DNA of 64,000 nt from Saccharomycopsis crataegensis (GCF_037102585.1 NW_027043819.1:1364001-1428000), one strand, 5' to 3'. Counted from the first letter of the stretch, positions 1 through 9,756 are shown. Notes: generated by a model from the letters alone, not told the origin. A program made the numbers and translations.

Positions 1-2251
1 CTCCGGGTCTTAGAACTCAGGTTATGAGAACTCTTGTTAGGAGTGGAGGAGGGTTCCTTGGCTGGAGTTGTTGGCACGAGAATTGGGGAGGTGTCATGTT
101 GAGAATAGATGGTGTTGGATTTTGTGGTTGAAGGGGATGAGACTGGGGATAATGGTTTTGGGGATGAATGTCTTGGTTGGGTAGGATTGGAACTGGTAAA
201 TGATGGGGATGTATTTGTGGATGATTTTTGGGGTTTCTCAGTCTTTTGAGATGGCTGGTTGGTGTTGTTCCCTTCAGCTTCCACGCCGGGTTCCGTAATA
301 TCCAATTCCGAAGTATCTCCAGCTAAGACATTGAATGGGTTTTGCCCAACCTGCTTATCTGGAACTTGTCTTTGGGAACGGTCCTTTCTGTTTGGTTGTA
401 GTTTTGAGTCTCTGTTCAAAATGGTTCTCTTCTTTCCAGTAACAACTTTGAAGGAGCTATTTGCTTCATGTGCAACATTTTGATTCAGGGATTCTTTTTG
501 TGGGGTGATCTTGGTTTTCTTAGAATGACGTTTAATTGGGCATTCTGGTCCAATGTGGCCTGGTTTTTTACAGATGATACAGTTCCGCTCAGGACAAGAG
601 AACTTGGTATGCTTCCTGGAACCACAGCTAGTACAGTGGAAACAATGGGTCAAGAGTTTGATTTTCAAAATCTTGGATGAGATAATTGGTAGTTCTGTAT
701 CTTTTTCCAAGTTTATCATACCATAGAATCTATTTCTTTGGAAGGGGTCAGATGTTATGCAAGCTTGCAAATCAACAAAATTAAAGGCATCGTATGGGAT
801 CTTATGTTGTTGGAAGTGGGACTCCAATATGTCGTTTAAAGCATCTCTGTTACTAGTTTGGACTTCGATTTCAATAAAATGACGTTCAACATATTCGTCA
901 ATCACAATTTTGGGTTTATAAGTTGTGGTTTCAGTGCTTATTTGTAAAAACTCATTGATATGATTGATGAATGATATTTTTCTTTTTTTGAATTTGTCGT
1001 CTGGCAGAGGGAAATCAGGGAAAAAACTTCCAGGAATGACAATTTCATTTTCATCAGAGTTGATATAAATGACTTCCTGGGAATGTCTTAAATCATACTC
1101 CAATTTTGTTCTTTGATGACGTTCAGTTTCCTCGATGTTCCCAGATTCAAGGAGCTGTTGTTGTTGATTAGCTAGGTCCATCAAAGCGAATTTAATGAGA
1201 GCCAATTGGATTTCTGCGGAGCTTCCTTGCATCAATGGTTTTGGGATTTTGAAATGCAAATTACCTTGGTTCAATTTGTAAATTTGTCTGAAGAGCTGTA
1301 ATTTTTCATTGGTGGTAAGACCTGCAAGACGTTTCATTTCCATGTCAATCTTTGTTCTAGATTGTTGGCTAAAGTACTCAACAATGAACAAAGTATTATG
1401 ATATTCCATCATTCTGTCTGGATCATCTGGACGGATTTTATACAGTGTAGATTGATAAATATGATCATTATTGTTGTAGCATTCAATGAAGTGCTCCAAC
1501 ACTTCCCTGTAGTAGAACTTGAGGTCCTTGATGAGGAAAGGCCAGTAAAACGCGTTAGCGAATTTTCGGAAAAGAGGGTCATTTTCCCTGTCGATTTCTT
1601 TCCTCCCATTAAAGGGGTTGACCGTGGTCGTAGAAGAATTTTCCATTTCTTCTGGGGCAAGAGTAGAAGCGACAACGGAGGCGAAGGAACGGGCGGAGGT
1701 GGAACTAATAAAGGCGTTTTGGGTTTTTTGGGTTTTTTGTTTTTTTCAGATTGGTTTTCAGTGGAGTTTTCTACGTTTTTTTCGGAGTTTATGGAGGATT
1801 TTTCATTTTTTTTGGTGTTTTTTTGTTCCAAGTTCGCATCCTCAACTTCTCCATGTTGAGGGGCCGTTGCGTGCTTAGGTGATTGATTACCTAATAATGC
1901 AGGATCGATTTGATTAGCAATCGAAGAATAAATTTGGGTTGCGGCGGGCAGATTTGGGTTTTCTACCGCGTTTTCCTCATCCCTTGAATCATTTGAAGAA
2001 TAATCGCTTCCATAATTGGAACTTTCATCGTCAAAAGATTCATCTTCGTCATTTTCCGGTGGTTTTTCGACGCTGTTTTCATGAATTTCAGCGTTCTTGT
2101 TGTCACGACCTTGATGGTCGCCTTGAGAAGACATATCGACATTATCAGCCACGGAGGGGGATGAATCTCTAGTAAAGGACTTTGGGGGATCATTTGTAGG
2201 ATCAGTTGAGTAATTAATACTTTGTTTCTTATAACTATCAGGACTTGACAT
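1..2251 (-). CDS. LINE ORF1 (Gag-like, CCHC knuckles), partial, with a -1 frame change
   Basis: ORF1 proteins of L1-like elements bind the element RNA and form the RNP. The reading frame from ATG 2251 starts MSSPDSYKK, carries the shared motif NYSTDPTNDPP at about residues 14-24, then a Ser/Asp/Glu-rich segment, and stops at 1409. The conserved body continues in the -1 frame: it is open from about position 1760 to base 1 and contains two CX2CX4HX4C knuckles (CTSCGSRKHTKFSC and CIICKKPGHIGPEC, around 545-640). The frame switch falls in an A/C-rich stretch near 1710-1760 that contains an in-frame A AAA AAC heptamer. Either the copy has lost one base or the protein is made by -1 frameshifting; the former is the simpler reading. 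Confidence 0.8.
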
Positions 2252-2290
2252 GTTTTGAATCTAACCCGTGACTAACTACATCTAGTATAG
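1..2290 (-). mobile_element. L1-like LINE, element 1 (5' part, runs off left edge)
   Basis: This is the 5' portion of a non-LTR retrotransposon read on the minus strand; ORF2 and the 3' end lie beyond the window. It is recognised by an ORF1 whose N-terminus and paired CCHC knuckles match those of the two full-length LINEs further right. The 5' end is not exactly defined: the ATG is at 2251, and the 5' UTRs of the other copies are only about 5-35 nt, so the boundary should fall near 2260-2290, some 30-60 bp upstream of tRNA-Glu. Its ORF1 is clearly diverged from the A and B lineages, so it is probably a third lineage. Confidence 0.75.
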
Positions 2291-2320
2291 TCGCATCGTA
2301 ATATAACAAAAGATACAGAT

Positions 2321-2392
2321 TCCGATATAGTGTAACGGCTAGCACGGTTCGCTTTCACCGAGCAAACCCGGGTTCGACTCCCGGTATCGGAA
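2321..2392 (+). tRNA. tRNA-Glu (UUC)
   Basis: The 72-nt cloverleaf begins TCCGATA and closes with TATCGGA plus discriminator A. The anticodon loop reads CTTTCAC with anticodon TTC, and the T-arm is GGGTTCGACTCCC. It closely resembles yeast tRNA-Glu(UUC). There is no intron. No T4 run occurs before the next tRNA, which starts 14 nt downstream. Confidence 0.95.
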
Positions 2393-2406
2393 GTCCTTCC
2401 TGATAG

Positions 2407-2501
2407 GCGGATTTAGCTCAGTTGGGAGAGCGTTAGACTGAAGATTTCGAAGGTTCAGTCTTGTAATCTAAAGGTCCTGTGTTCGATCCACAGAATTCGC
2501 A
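2407..2501 (+). tRNA. tRNA-Phe (GAA) with 22-nt intron
   Basis: Exon 1 is 2407-2443 (GCGGATTTAGCTCAGTTGGG...), the intron is 2444-2465, and exon 2 is 2466-2501. The anticodon stem TTAGA/TCTAA closes the loop CTGAAGA with anticodon GAA, and the intron starts one base 3' of the anticodon as usual. The T-arm TGTTCGATCCA and the GCGGATT/AATTCGC acceptor match yeast tRNA-Phe. A T6 terminator follows at about 2503-2508. Confidence 0.95.
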
Positions 2502-2950
2502 ATTTTTTATTGAATAATAAAAGCATCCACTATATGTTGTTATAGTGTTTTCTTCTATTATTCGTACCACCGCAGCGGGATTAATTCAGACCATCTAAGA
2601 AAAATAGTTCATACTATTGCACTTTAATTATTCATACCAACAGTATATAAAATTCATATTAATTCATTTTTTTCATGTGAATGGCTCTATAAGCCTCTAA
2701 GCTACTCAGTTTAATTAAATTATACTCATTTTTTCCATAATTCTGTGCTACTTTCTACAAAGCCTGATATCTATAATAATATTAATAGTAGCACGTAATT
2801 ACGGTTTTCAAAAAAAGGAACGAATGTATGGTAAGCTGTTCTCCATATAAAGTGAGCAATTCCCACTTTTATTGCTTAATTCGGGCTCTATATGATCACT
2901 AGATTACATACAAAAAAAAAAAGCATAAGCTTTTACTACCAAAACTAAGT
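2502..2950. other. AT-rich intergenic region upstream of the HTH gene
   Basis: No ORF or known RNA is visible. A TATA-like TATAAA lies near 2847, inside an imperfect dyad (AAAGTG...CACTTT), about 100 bp before the ATG at 2951, and an A11 tract sits near 2911-2921. These are plausible promoter elements for the HTH gene only. Confidence 0.4.
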
Positions 2951-3412
2951 ATGGACTTGAAAGCCAAGCTACTAACTGATGGGTATGTTGATGGCCTAGG
3001 TAATAGATTCTATACTGAACCAAGTGAAATGACTTTAGAGTCTGAAATAGCACCAGTTGAAGCTTGCTTTAGTTACAGTGACTATAAGCATTTTGAAAAA
3101 CCAGGTATCATGGATATCATGGAAATTGATCCTATTTTCGAAGAAGAAGAAAATGCCGAGATGGAAATTGAAATGAAAGAACGAAGATATAGAGGTTCGT
3201 ACCGGTATTATAATCAAGCTGTCAAACAAAGATTTTGGCACTTGGTCATGGAAGAAGGCGTGTCAGCTTACAAGGCTGCAAAATTAGAAGATATACCTTT
3301 GCAAACTGCTTACACATGGAAAAGAAATTGGAACAAAATACTTGTTAATGAATTAAATGGTATCTCGGTGTTGAAGTTTTGTAACCCTAGTTACAGTAGT
3401 CATTACCAATAA
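2951..3412 (+). CDS. small protein with a Psq/transposase-type helix-turn-helix
   Basis: The protein has 153 residues. The first 70 or so are acidic and show no recognisable domain. A basic segment at about residues 76-125 follows, with the pattern YNQAVKQRFWHLVMEEG, then SAYKAAK, then TAYTWKRNWNK, typical of a tri-helical HTH (Psq / IS630-N-terminal type). No catalytic DDE region follows; the ORF ends about 30 residues after the HTH. It may be a domesticated or truncated DNA-transposase N-terminus, or a small DNA-binding regulator. ATG 2951 is the first in-frame start, downstream of a TATA-like element. It is convergent with the coiled-coil ORF at 3678. The family was not recognised precisely. 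Confidence 0.6.
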   Translation: MDLKAKLLTDGYVDGLGNRFYTEPSEMTLESEIAPVEACFSYSDYKHFEKPGIMDIMEIDPIFEEEENAEMEIEMKERRYRGSYRYYNQAVKQRFWHLVMEEGVSAYKAAKLEDIPLQTAYTWKRNWNKILVNELNGISVLKFCNPSYSSHYQ

Positions 3413-3527
3413 CAAATACTATCAAACTGTCCTTGCTATTATTCTTATTCTTCTTAACTAACTAACTATTTAACTAACTAACTATTTAAATAAATAACTA
3501 TTTAAATAACAATATATAAACTCAAAC

Positions 3528-3720
3528 TATGGGGAGAGGCCCCATATTTATAATCATACATCCATCTAGAACATTCTAGATGATCGAGAGCGTCATACTT
3601 TTTGTTGAGGTTGTATGACGCTATGGTATAATTCGTTGCAGGTATGTCTATGGAAATAGAAGAATCAGCCTCCCTGATCATTGATCAGGCACTCCTGACG
3701 ACTCTGCAGGAGTGGAGGCT
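3528..3720. repeat. cluster of perfect inverted repeats, including a three-way-junction palindrome
   Basis: Consecutive perfect dyads lie here: 3528-3534/3540-3546 (7 bp), 3563-3571/3574-3582 (9 bp), 3589-3598/3613-3622 (10 bp), then a nested set. In that set an outer 7-bp stem (3667-3673/3714-3720) encloses two 7-bp arms (3674-3680/3682-3688 and 3691-3697/3707-3713), with only two unpaired bases at the junction. The nested structure spans the stop codon of the minus-strand ORF ending at 3678. The pairings are read directly; any function is unknown. Confidence 0.75.
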
Positions 3721-6293
3721 TCTGTATTGCCAGGGTGTCCTGGCTTGGGTGGTGCTGCTTTGTAATTCGATGTGGTACTTCTAGAGGCTTTTTGTGAAGA
3801 GCTTTTGTTAGCAACAATTTGGTACTTGTTGACTTGGCAAAAATTCATCTTCAAACCTCCATTGTTTTGAAGTGTTTCCCAGTCTTCCTTATTGACTGTT
3901 ACCATTATGGAGCATTGACCTCCTTGTCTTTCTTTAACCTTATGCCAATTTCTAATAGATGGAGGGAATTGGCATTTGATATTATTCTCTTGTTCTATCA
4001 TCTGTTGTATTTCCTGTCTTGAGAAAGTGGTCAAGAGTCTGTTGTGGCTTACAGCCCAAAGATTGACCTGATGGTATAGGATTCTAATAAAAGGATCCGA
4101 ATTTACCACTTTGTATGAAGAGGAAAATTCACTGTTCTTCAAAAAATCTTTCGAACTTGATTGGAATCTAATTTTCGATGAAATTGTGGTGCCAAGGTTT
4201 ATGGCATCAGGACACAAGCTCTTGATATTGTTGAGATGTTGTGCCATATTTGAGTTGGAGAAAGCCTCTCCGTTCTTTTGGACCACCACATATTGTGTTG
4301 GCGAAGGTCTTGTGGTACCTTTGAGGGGTTTTGGAGCTATCTTCTTATTAAGCTTCGGTAAAGTGAATGGCTTCTTTGCCTCAGCTGAGGCTATAGCCCC
4401 CAAAAGTTTGGTTTCCAATTTCTTTAGTTCCTTTGGAGTAACTAAATTCTGATCCACTATAGAGTTGACTTTGGTGTCTGTGGTACTGGATTTATCTCTC
4501 AATCCCTTAATTTCTTTCTTGATTACGTTGATGTTGAAGAAATTCTTATCAACTGTATCTTTCAAACTTTGAAAAGATTTTTTTGTGGTCTTGTCTGATA
4601 TCATTTCATTGCCAATATTTATCAACTGATCTATATTTTTATCATGGGACTTAATTTTCTAGGAATGACTCTTCACTGTCGTTTCCAAGCTGTTGGATTC
4701 TTTTTTAAGCCTAGATATATATGAAGTGATTAATTTGAAGTCTTGGTTTGTGACCTTTGTTTCAGATGTAGTTTCATTTTCATTCGCTTTGATTGCATCC
4801 AAGTTGTTTGAAACGTTGACTGAAAGGTCCTTTAGCCGTAAACCCAAAGTGTCTGATTCCTTTTTGATATCAGTAATCTGTGATTTGATTGATTTAATAT
4901 CTTGGGTGGTGTCATTCATAGTTGATGAATTTTTATGTTCATTCACTTTCATTGTCACCATGGATTCTTTAACTTCATCAGATAGTTTCTCAATTCTAAT
5001 TGCGTGGTTCAAAGTATCTTGGTGTCTAAAGTCATTTTCAGTCTTAATGTTTTTTATGATCAAGCCATTTTTTTCAAGATTGGTTGAAAATTCGTTGATC
5101 TTGGATTGGAATTCTGAGTTGATCATCTCCACTTGGTTGGTTTTCTCAGCCAATTTTGTAGCTTGTAGTTCAAGAGAGGTCATTTTAGCAGACATTTCAG
5201 AGTTTGCGGAAACCATTGTGGTATGTTTGTTATCCATATCCTTGGTGTTATTCATCATGGATTCGTTCAATTCATTGACTTTAGTCATCACCTCTTCATT
5301 TCTTGTTTCAAGATCATCCTTCATTAACTTCATTTTATCATTTTGGTCCTTTACATACTTCTCCGTAGATTTGGATATCCTGCTGTCAAACTTTGGTTCC
5401 AAGTTTTCGAAAACCATTGGGGTCAATTTCGAGACCATGAAGGCAAGGTCGAGTTCATTTTTCATCTCTTGATCTTCTGTCCCACTAAAATCTGCATGAT
5501 CAAGGTTTGTCGGACGCATGTCTTTTGATGATAAATCTGATTGTACTTTGGTAACAGACTCTTTCATTTTCCCTAAGTCTGTTTCAATATTAACAATCTT
5601 GTTATCTAATTCCTGAATAGCAATATCTGGAGTGGTGAATCCACCATCGCTTAAAGGAATAGAAATACTCGAGTCAATGGTCTGTTTAATTTCATTGCAT
5701 TCGGCTGCGCATTTAGCGTCAACGTTGGCGATCTTCTCATGTATTGTCTGCATTATGCTTGCATTATCCGCAGCTGTTTTGTTAGAGTTCATCATGTCAG
5801 TCTCTAACATTTCGATTTTCAGCTTGGTAGAAGCATGTTGCAAATTTATGGCTTGGAAGGCATTAGCACAGTCTTTTCTCAATTTAAGTATTTCTGTAGT
5901 ATTCTGTTGGTTTATGCCGCTGTCACATGGGCCGCTTGAAAAATTTTCAATTGGAGAAGAGGAAAAGACAGGGGTTAAGAAAGAGTCTAATCTGGCGCTA
6001 AGTGACACCACTAAGGTCTCTAATTGGGAAATTTTGGCTTGCAATTCGCTAAAGTCACTGTCTTTTTCCTCCTTCTTCTTGAAACGATCATCTAAAACGA
6101 TTGCAAACTTATCAAATTGGCTAAAAGTCTTATCTGGCTTTCTGAGATGAGGGAAAACATGTTCTTCCAAATACTTGAACGCTCCGCTATTTTGGGTTGC
6201 CTTATGTGGTGCAGAAGGTAGATCCCACTCAAGAGAGCTTCGGAAGTCTTCGATATGTCTTTCTTTATCGTTAACGTCGTCACTCATGGTCAT
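3678..6293 (-). pseudogene. long coiled-coil ORF with one in-frame TAG; possible ORF1-like protein
   Basis: From ATG 6293 the frame is open for 544 codons to a TAG at 4661-4659, then continues in the same frame to a TGA at 3678, giving about 871 codons with one internal stop. Residues 80-550 or so are heptad-rich and Lys/Glu/Asn/Ser-rich (coiled coil). The part after the TAG has another coiled segment, a Pro/Lys-rich linker and a compact domain (NLWAVSHNRLL, then SIRNWHKVKE, then SIMVTVNKEDWETL) that recalls the C-terminal domains of LINE ORF1/Gag proteins, although no zinc knuckle is present. The leader before ATG 6293 contains an A-run, as seen upstream of the LINE ORF1s here. It could be the ORF1 of a third LINE family lacking ORF2, or a host gene with a nonsense mutation or readthrough. 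Confidence 0.5.
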
Positions 6294-6448
6294 TTTTGTA
6301 CTAATTTTTTTTTTTTTTAAAGAATGAATGAATGAATGAATTGTATATTAACGAGTCTTAGAGGTTCTAAATAACTTGCAAGCCGGGCATTTCATGCCGG
6401 TCTTTCTAATAGATAAGTATAATACTATAACTTTCTCACAAAAGACAA
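6294..6448. other. spacer between the coiled-coil ORF and LINE A1, with A/T-run and ATGA repeats
   Basis: On the minus strand this segment reads from the A1 tail towards the coiled-coil ORF. It contains a small dyad (CCGGCAT...ATGCCCGG, about 6382-6401), a (CATT)n stretch near 6320-6340 and an A-run near 6307-6319. An A-run behind a short unique sequence is how element 3' ends look in this island, so it may be a 3' stub of another element; this is inference. Confidence 0.3.
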
Positions 6449-6543
6449 TTTTTTTTTTTTAAAGACAAAATTCAATATATTAATTAATTATATAACTATA
6501 TATCTCATAAACTACCAAATGTAGTTTGAAAATTAAAGTGTTA

Positions 6544-6572
6544 AGGGAAAACCATTAATGGTGAAAAACCCT
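6544..6572 (-). other. conserved 3'-UTR stem-loop of LINE A1
   Basis: On the minus strand AGGG pairs with CCCT, and ACCAT with ATGGT inside it. The same element is in copy A2 (16070-16098) and, with a different loop, in lineage B (9725-9756), always about 80-85 nt from the 3' end. It is a likely structured recognition site for the element's reverse transcriptase. Confidence 0.6.
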
Positions 6573-6677
6573 ATTATTGTGAAAAAATGTTTTTATGCGT
6601 TTTTAAGGTTTTTAATTGTTGTTTTTTTTTTTTGATTTTATTTTCTTGTTTTTCCCCACCTATTTTTTCTTCTCCGC

Positions 6678-8863
6678 TTAAAAGATATTGCTTTCAAGCA
6701 AGAAGATCATTGAATCAACGGCCATATGACAATTGAAATGCCTTTTGGATTTCAATCTTGATAATTTTCGTTGGAAACCTAGATATCTATCGATCGTTCT
6801 GGTTTCGTTCATGTTTGTGGCAGGGGTAATGATTGTTTGCCAGGTTAATGGGATATTCAAGTCAATTTTTTTCCAAAGTTTCTGGGCCAATGGACATTCA
6901 ATAAAATGGTGCTTCATGATTTCAAATTGGATTTCTTTTGGGGCATATTGGGGTTCATCATATCTGGTTAATTTTTTGCTGCAATAGTCACAATGATTAT
7001 TTACGTAATTGTGATTTTCAATGCCCAAATGAAAGATGTGAATATTTTGATATTTCCCCGGGAAATGTTGGTTGAATTTTTTGAGGTTATGCCAAAAGTT
7101 ATCAACTTGTTTCTGATTCACCCCAGTAATATCCATGAGTGTTTTTGACATCTTGTTCACATCTTGTTTTTCCCGTTGTTTTTTACTTCCTTTAGTATGG
7201 TCAAAATCCTTAATTCTAATTGGAATGTGTTGTTGATATTTTTCAGGAATCCCTTTTTCAATTGAATTTTTTAAATCTTCAATTCCAATCTTCATTGGCT
7301 TTAACCTGATTGTACGTTTCTTTATACCAAGAACTTTTCTGAAATCCCAGTACGCTGTCCGTTCAGCATCTGAGAATGTGCTGCTATTCATAACTTCTAA
7401 GGAAATTGAATCATTGGTATTCTCAATGTCATCGGCTAGTTCAAGTAATACCACCCACCAATAATGAGTTTTGATATAGTCATCATTTGGTGATTTTGTT
7501 GGTGATGTTTTTTGAATGATGTTGTTGATACTTGATTGAATTTTGAAACGTAATATCTGGTTATATTTAGTGTGACTATCCAAAAACAAATCCTGGAAAA
7601 TTTTGGCTCTTCGGTGTTGGAGTTGAGACTTTAAATCAATCATTGAGAAACCGCCTTTGTTGTTGTGTGTCTTGAGTGTATCCAAAGAAATAGGTGTATC
7701 TTGCTTGACCAATAACTTAATCGATGTGTCAATTTGATTCAACTGATTGGGTAACAAAGGTTGGTGTAGTTCTTTGTAATAGAACTTGGATGCAATATAT
7801 GTGTTGAATGCTTCTATTTTTGATTGAATCAGCAAGCTGGTCATGTTTGATAACTTGTACTTGATATAGAGGTCACGCTGCAATGTTTCCGGCCAAAATG
7901 TCACTGATGGTCCAATAGTTATCCCCAAATATGTCAATTGAAAGTTTTCATCAGCAATCTCAAATGGGAATGGTGTCAAAAATGGATAATTATCAGTTGG
8001 TATGATTAGTTGGGATTTCTTTTCATTGAGTTTGCTGCCACTGAATTTTTCAAATAGTCTAATACATTTCATTGTTTTGGAATAATCTCTTTTATCTTTG
8101 AGGAAAACTGTGATATCATCAGCAAAAGCAAGATAATGTTGACTGCTATATGCTTCAGGTATCAAATCTCCTTGGTAACTATGGCCTCTGGTATTCTGTT
8201 TGATAGATCGTAGTAAAGGTTCTACTGCTAATGCAAATAATGAAGGGGAAAACGGATTACCTTGGAGGGTACCATTTTTTAAATTGAATAATGGGCCGGT
8301 CATGTTGTTGATGTATAAGGATCCCGTTGTCTGCTTGAGGATGTTGATGATTAACTTGGCTAATTTTTTTCCAAAATTTAAATGGGACAATAGTTGTTCC
8401 ATATATTCGTGAGATATCCTATCGAACGCTTTCTCCAAATCCACAATTAGTATCAGCTTTTGTGGATTTGGTATTATATGCGTTTTATCTTTTGGATGAA
8501 TTAGACTATCTAACATTTCTCTGAAAATGGTGATGTTGGAGAACGATGACCGGCCTGGAATAAAACCAGCTTGATCTTCCCCTATGATATAAGGCAAGTG
8601 CTTCAACAACCTATTATTAATTATTGTGGATAATAATCGAAGATTAGTGTTGATAAGGGCTATCGGCCTATAATTTCCAATGTTTTCTTTTGACTTTCCA
8701 GGCTTTGGTATGATGTTAAAGAGTATAGTTCGGTAGTGGAATGATAAATTTCCTTCAGTTAGAATGTGGTTAAATTCTTGAAGAAGGATGTGTTTGATTT
8801 GGGGAAATAATTCCTTATAAAATTTGTATGGGATTCCATCTATGCCCGGTGTGGACTTCAAAT
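6678..8863 (-). pseudogene. LINE ORF2 fragment (RT and C-terminal zinc region), copy A1
   Basis: This is the C-terminal 727 codons of the A-lineage ORF2, open from the truncation point to the stop, so it has no true start codon. It includes the reverse transcriptase motifs (STPGIDGIPYKF, FIPGRSSFSN, GTLQGNPFSP, and FADD as the catalytic box) and the Cys/His C-terminal region (CDYC...HHFIECP). It differs from copy A2 at only about seven residues, which indicates recent copying. It lacks the endonuclease domain and cannot be autonomous. Confidence 0.9.
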
Positions 8864-9245
8864 GTCAATTTTTTTTTTTTTTTTTTTATAAAGTCCCTAT
8901 ATTTAACTACTAAGAGCTATATAGGTCATCGCACTTTTTATGTACGGTTATTATGATCAATTATGCGCAGCTATGGCGACTTATTTGGTATCCGTTTTCT
9001 CCCAATATTTTTTGGTAACCCGGGAGTTTGGGTTGGAAAATGCAATGTTTTTGACTTGTAGCAACCTGTCACTATTTTTTTTTTAGCCAGGGAGGAGGAA
9101 ATCTTCGAAAGACACCAGCGACGCAACCTTACCAGTAGTGTGAGATTTTTACTCACTAAAACCCCCTTGTATCTTACCTTCAGAGTGGTATTACTCCTTA
9201 CCCAGTTAGCGTACTGAGCGTGACCTGGTGGTTAATGCCGCGAGC

Positions 9246-9257
9246 GGGGTTCGAACA
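9246..9257 (-). promoter_or_regulatory. Pol III B box of the SINE
   Basis: TGTTCGAACCCC fits the B-box consensus GGTTCGANTCC at most positions and lies 28 nt downstream of the A box, as in a tRNA gene. Confidence 0.75.
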
Positions 9258-9285
9258 CGCGACCCTTTCTTAGTCTATGGTTCTG

Positions 9286-9297
9286 CCCACTACGCCA
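9286..9297 (-). promoter_or_regulatory. Pol III A box of the SINE
   Basis: TGGCGTAGTGGG fits the tRNA A-box consensus TRGCNNAGYNGG. It is paired with a B box at 9257-9246, giving an internal type 2 Pol III promoter. Confidence 0.75.
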
Positions 9298-9314
9298 CCC
9301 AGCGCAGGTTTCAA

Positions 9315-9640
9315 TTTTTTTTTTTCCTTCAAAGTTCGATTTATTAATAAATATATAATTATATATATAGGCAAGGTATTTGACTCTGGGGATGATGTTT
9401 GGTTGGATCTTATGGTTGTAACTGAATCCTTTATTTAATCTTTGGATGGCTCTTAGAAAAGGTTCAAGGGCTAATGCGAAAATTGTTGGTGAAAGTGGGT
9501 TGCCCTGAAGGGTTCCGTTTCTTAATGGGAAAGAAGGGCCTGTAATGTTATTTAGGGAACTCGTGTCAAACCTGGCCTAATACTCTCCAAAAAGACATCA
9601 GCACCAAATATTACATGACCAACATGAATTCACTACCAAT
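9315..9640 (-). mobile_element. internally deleted and inverted fragment of LINE B
   Basis: Reading from the tail, there is poly(T) at 9315-9325, then the last ~45 nt of the LINE B 3' UTR (9326-9370). These are joined directly to 189 bp of ORF2 in sense orientation (9368-9556, matching 11302-11490) and then to 85 bp of ORF2 in inverted orientation (9556-9640, matching 11005-11089). Junctions show 1-3 nt of microhomology. The pattern resembles a 5'-inverted (twin-primed) LINE insertion with an additional internal jump. Differences from the full copy are a base or two, so it is young. Confidence 0.85.
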
Positions 9641-9724
9641 TCCTTCAAAGTTCGATTTATTAATAAATATATAATTATATATATCTATGTAAAATCTTAT
9701 AAGCTAATGCTCATTATATATGTT

Positions 9725-9756
9725 AGGGAAAACCATATCCTATGGTGAAAAACCCT
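9725..9756 (-). other. conserved 3'-UTR stem-loop of LINE B
   Basis: It has the same AGGG/CCCT outer stem and ACCAT/ATGGT inner stem as lineage A but a 5-nt loop (AGGAT) instead of 2 nt, and flanking bases are also conserved. The rest of the two 3' UTRs has diverged, which supports selection on the structure. Confidence 0.6.

Larger units (their letters stand above)
6449..8863 (-). mobile_element. L1-like LINE, copy A1 (5'-truncated)
   Basis: This is a 5'-truncated copy of the A lineage. From 8863 down to the T12 tract at 6449-6460 (the poly(A) tail on the minus strand) it matches copy A2 (15976-18410) almost base for base. The truncation is inside the RT domain. The flanks carry a near-identical target sequence: GACAATTTT beside the tail and GTCAATTTT at the 5' end, differing at one base. 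That is the expected hallmark of target-primed reverse transcription. Confidence 0.9.
8869..9310 (-). mobile_element. tRNA-derived SINE-like element
   Basis: Read on the minus strand, the element starts near 9308 with a tRNA-like head. It has an A box TGGCGTAGTGGG (9297-9286) and a B box TGTTCGAACCCC (9257-9246) separated by 28 nt. A tRNA-unrelated body of about 340 nt follows, and the element ends in A19 (8887-8869). Both flanks carry TCAA followed by a T-run on the plus strand (8865 onward and 9311-9325), consistent with a target-site duplication in the poly(A) tail of the neighbouring LINE. It has no meaningful coding capacity; a 61-codon ORF within it looks spurious. This is the expected architecture of a SINE mobilised by an L1-type partner. 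No second copy is in the window, so repetitiveness is unproved. Confidence 0.75.

Noticed and set aside
1362-1859. 165-codon plus-strand ORF at the left edge
   Set aside because: It is antisense to the LINE ORF1 body, which has knuckles and homology in the minus frames; low-complexity Phe/Gly text.
4693-6150. Plus-strand ORFs of 259 and 172 codons
   Set aside because: They are shadows of the coiled-coil ORF; hydrophobic text is the complement of Lys/Glu/Asn-rich codons.
8971-9156. 61-codon ORF inside the SINE
   Set aside because: Random composition, no homology, and the element's features are those of a Pol III non-coding RNA.
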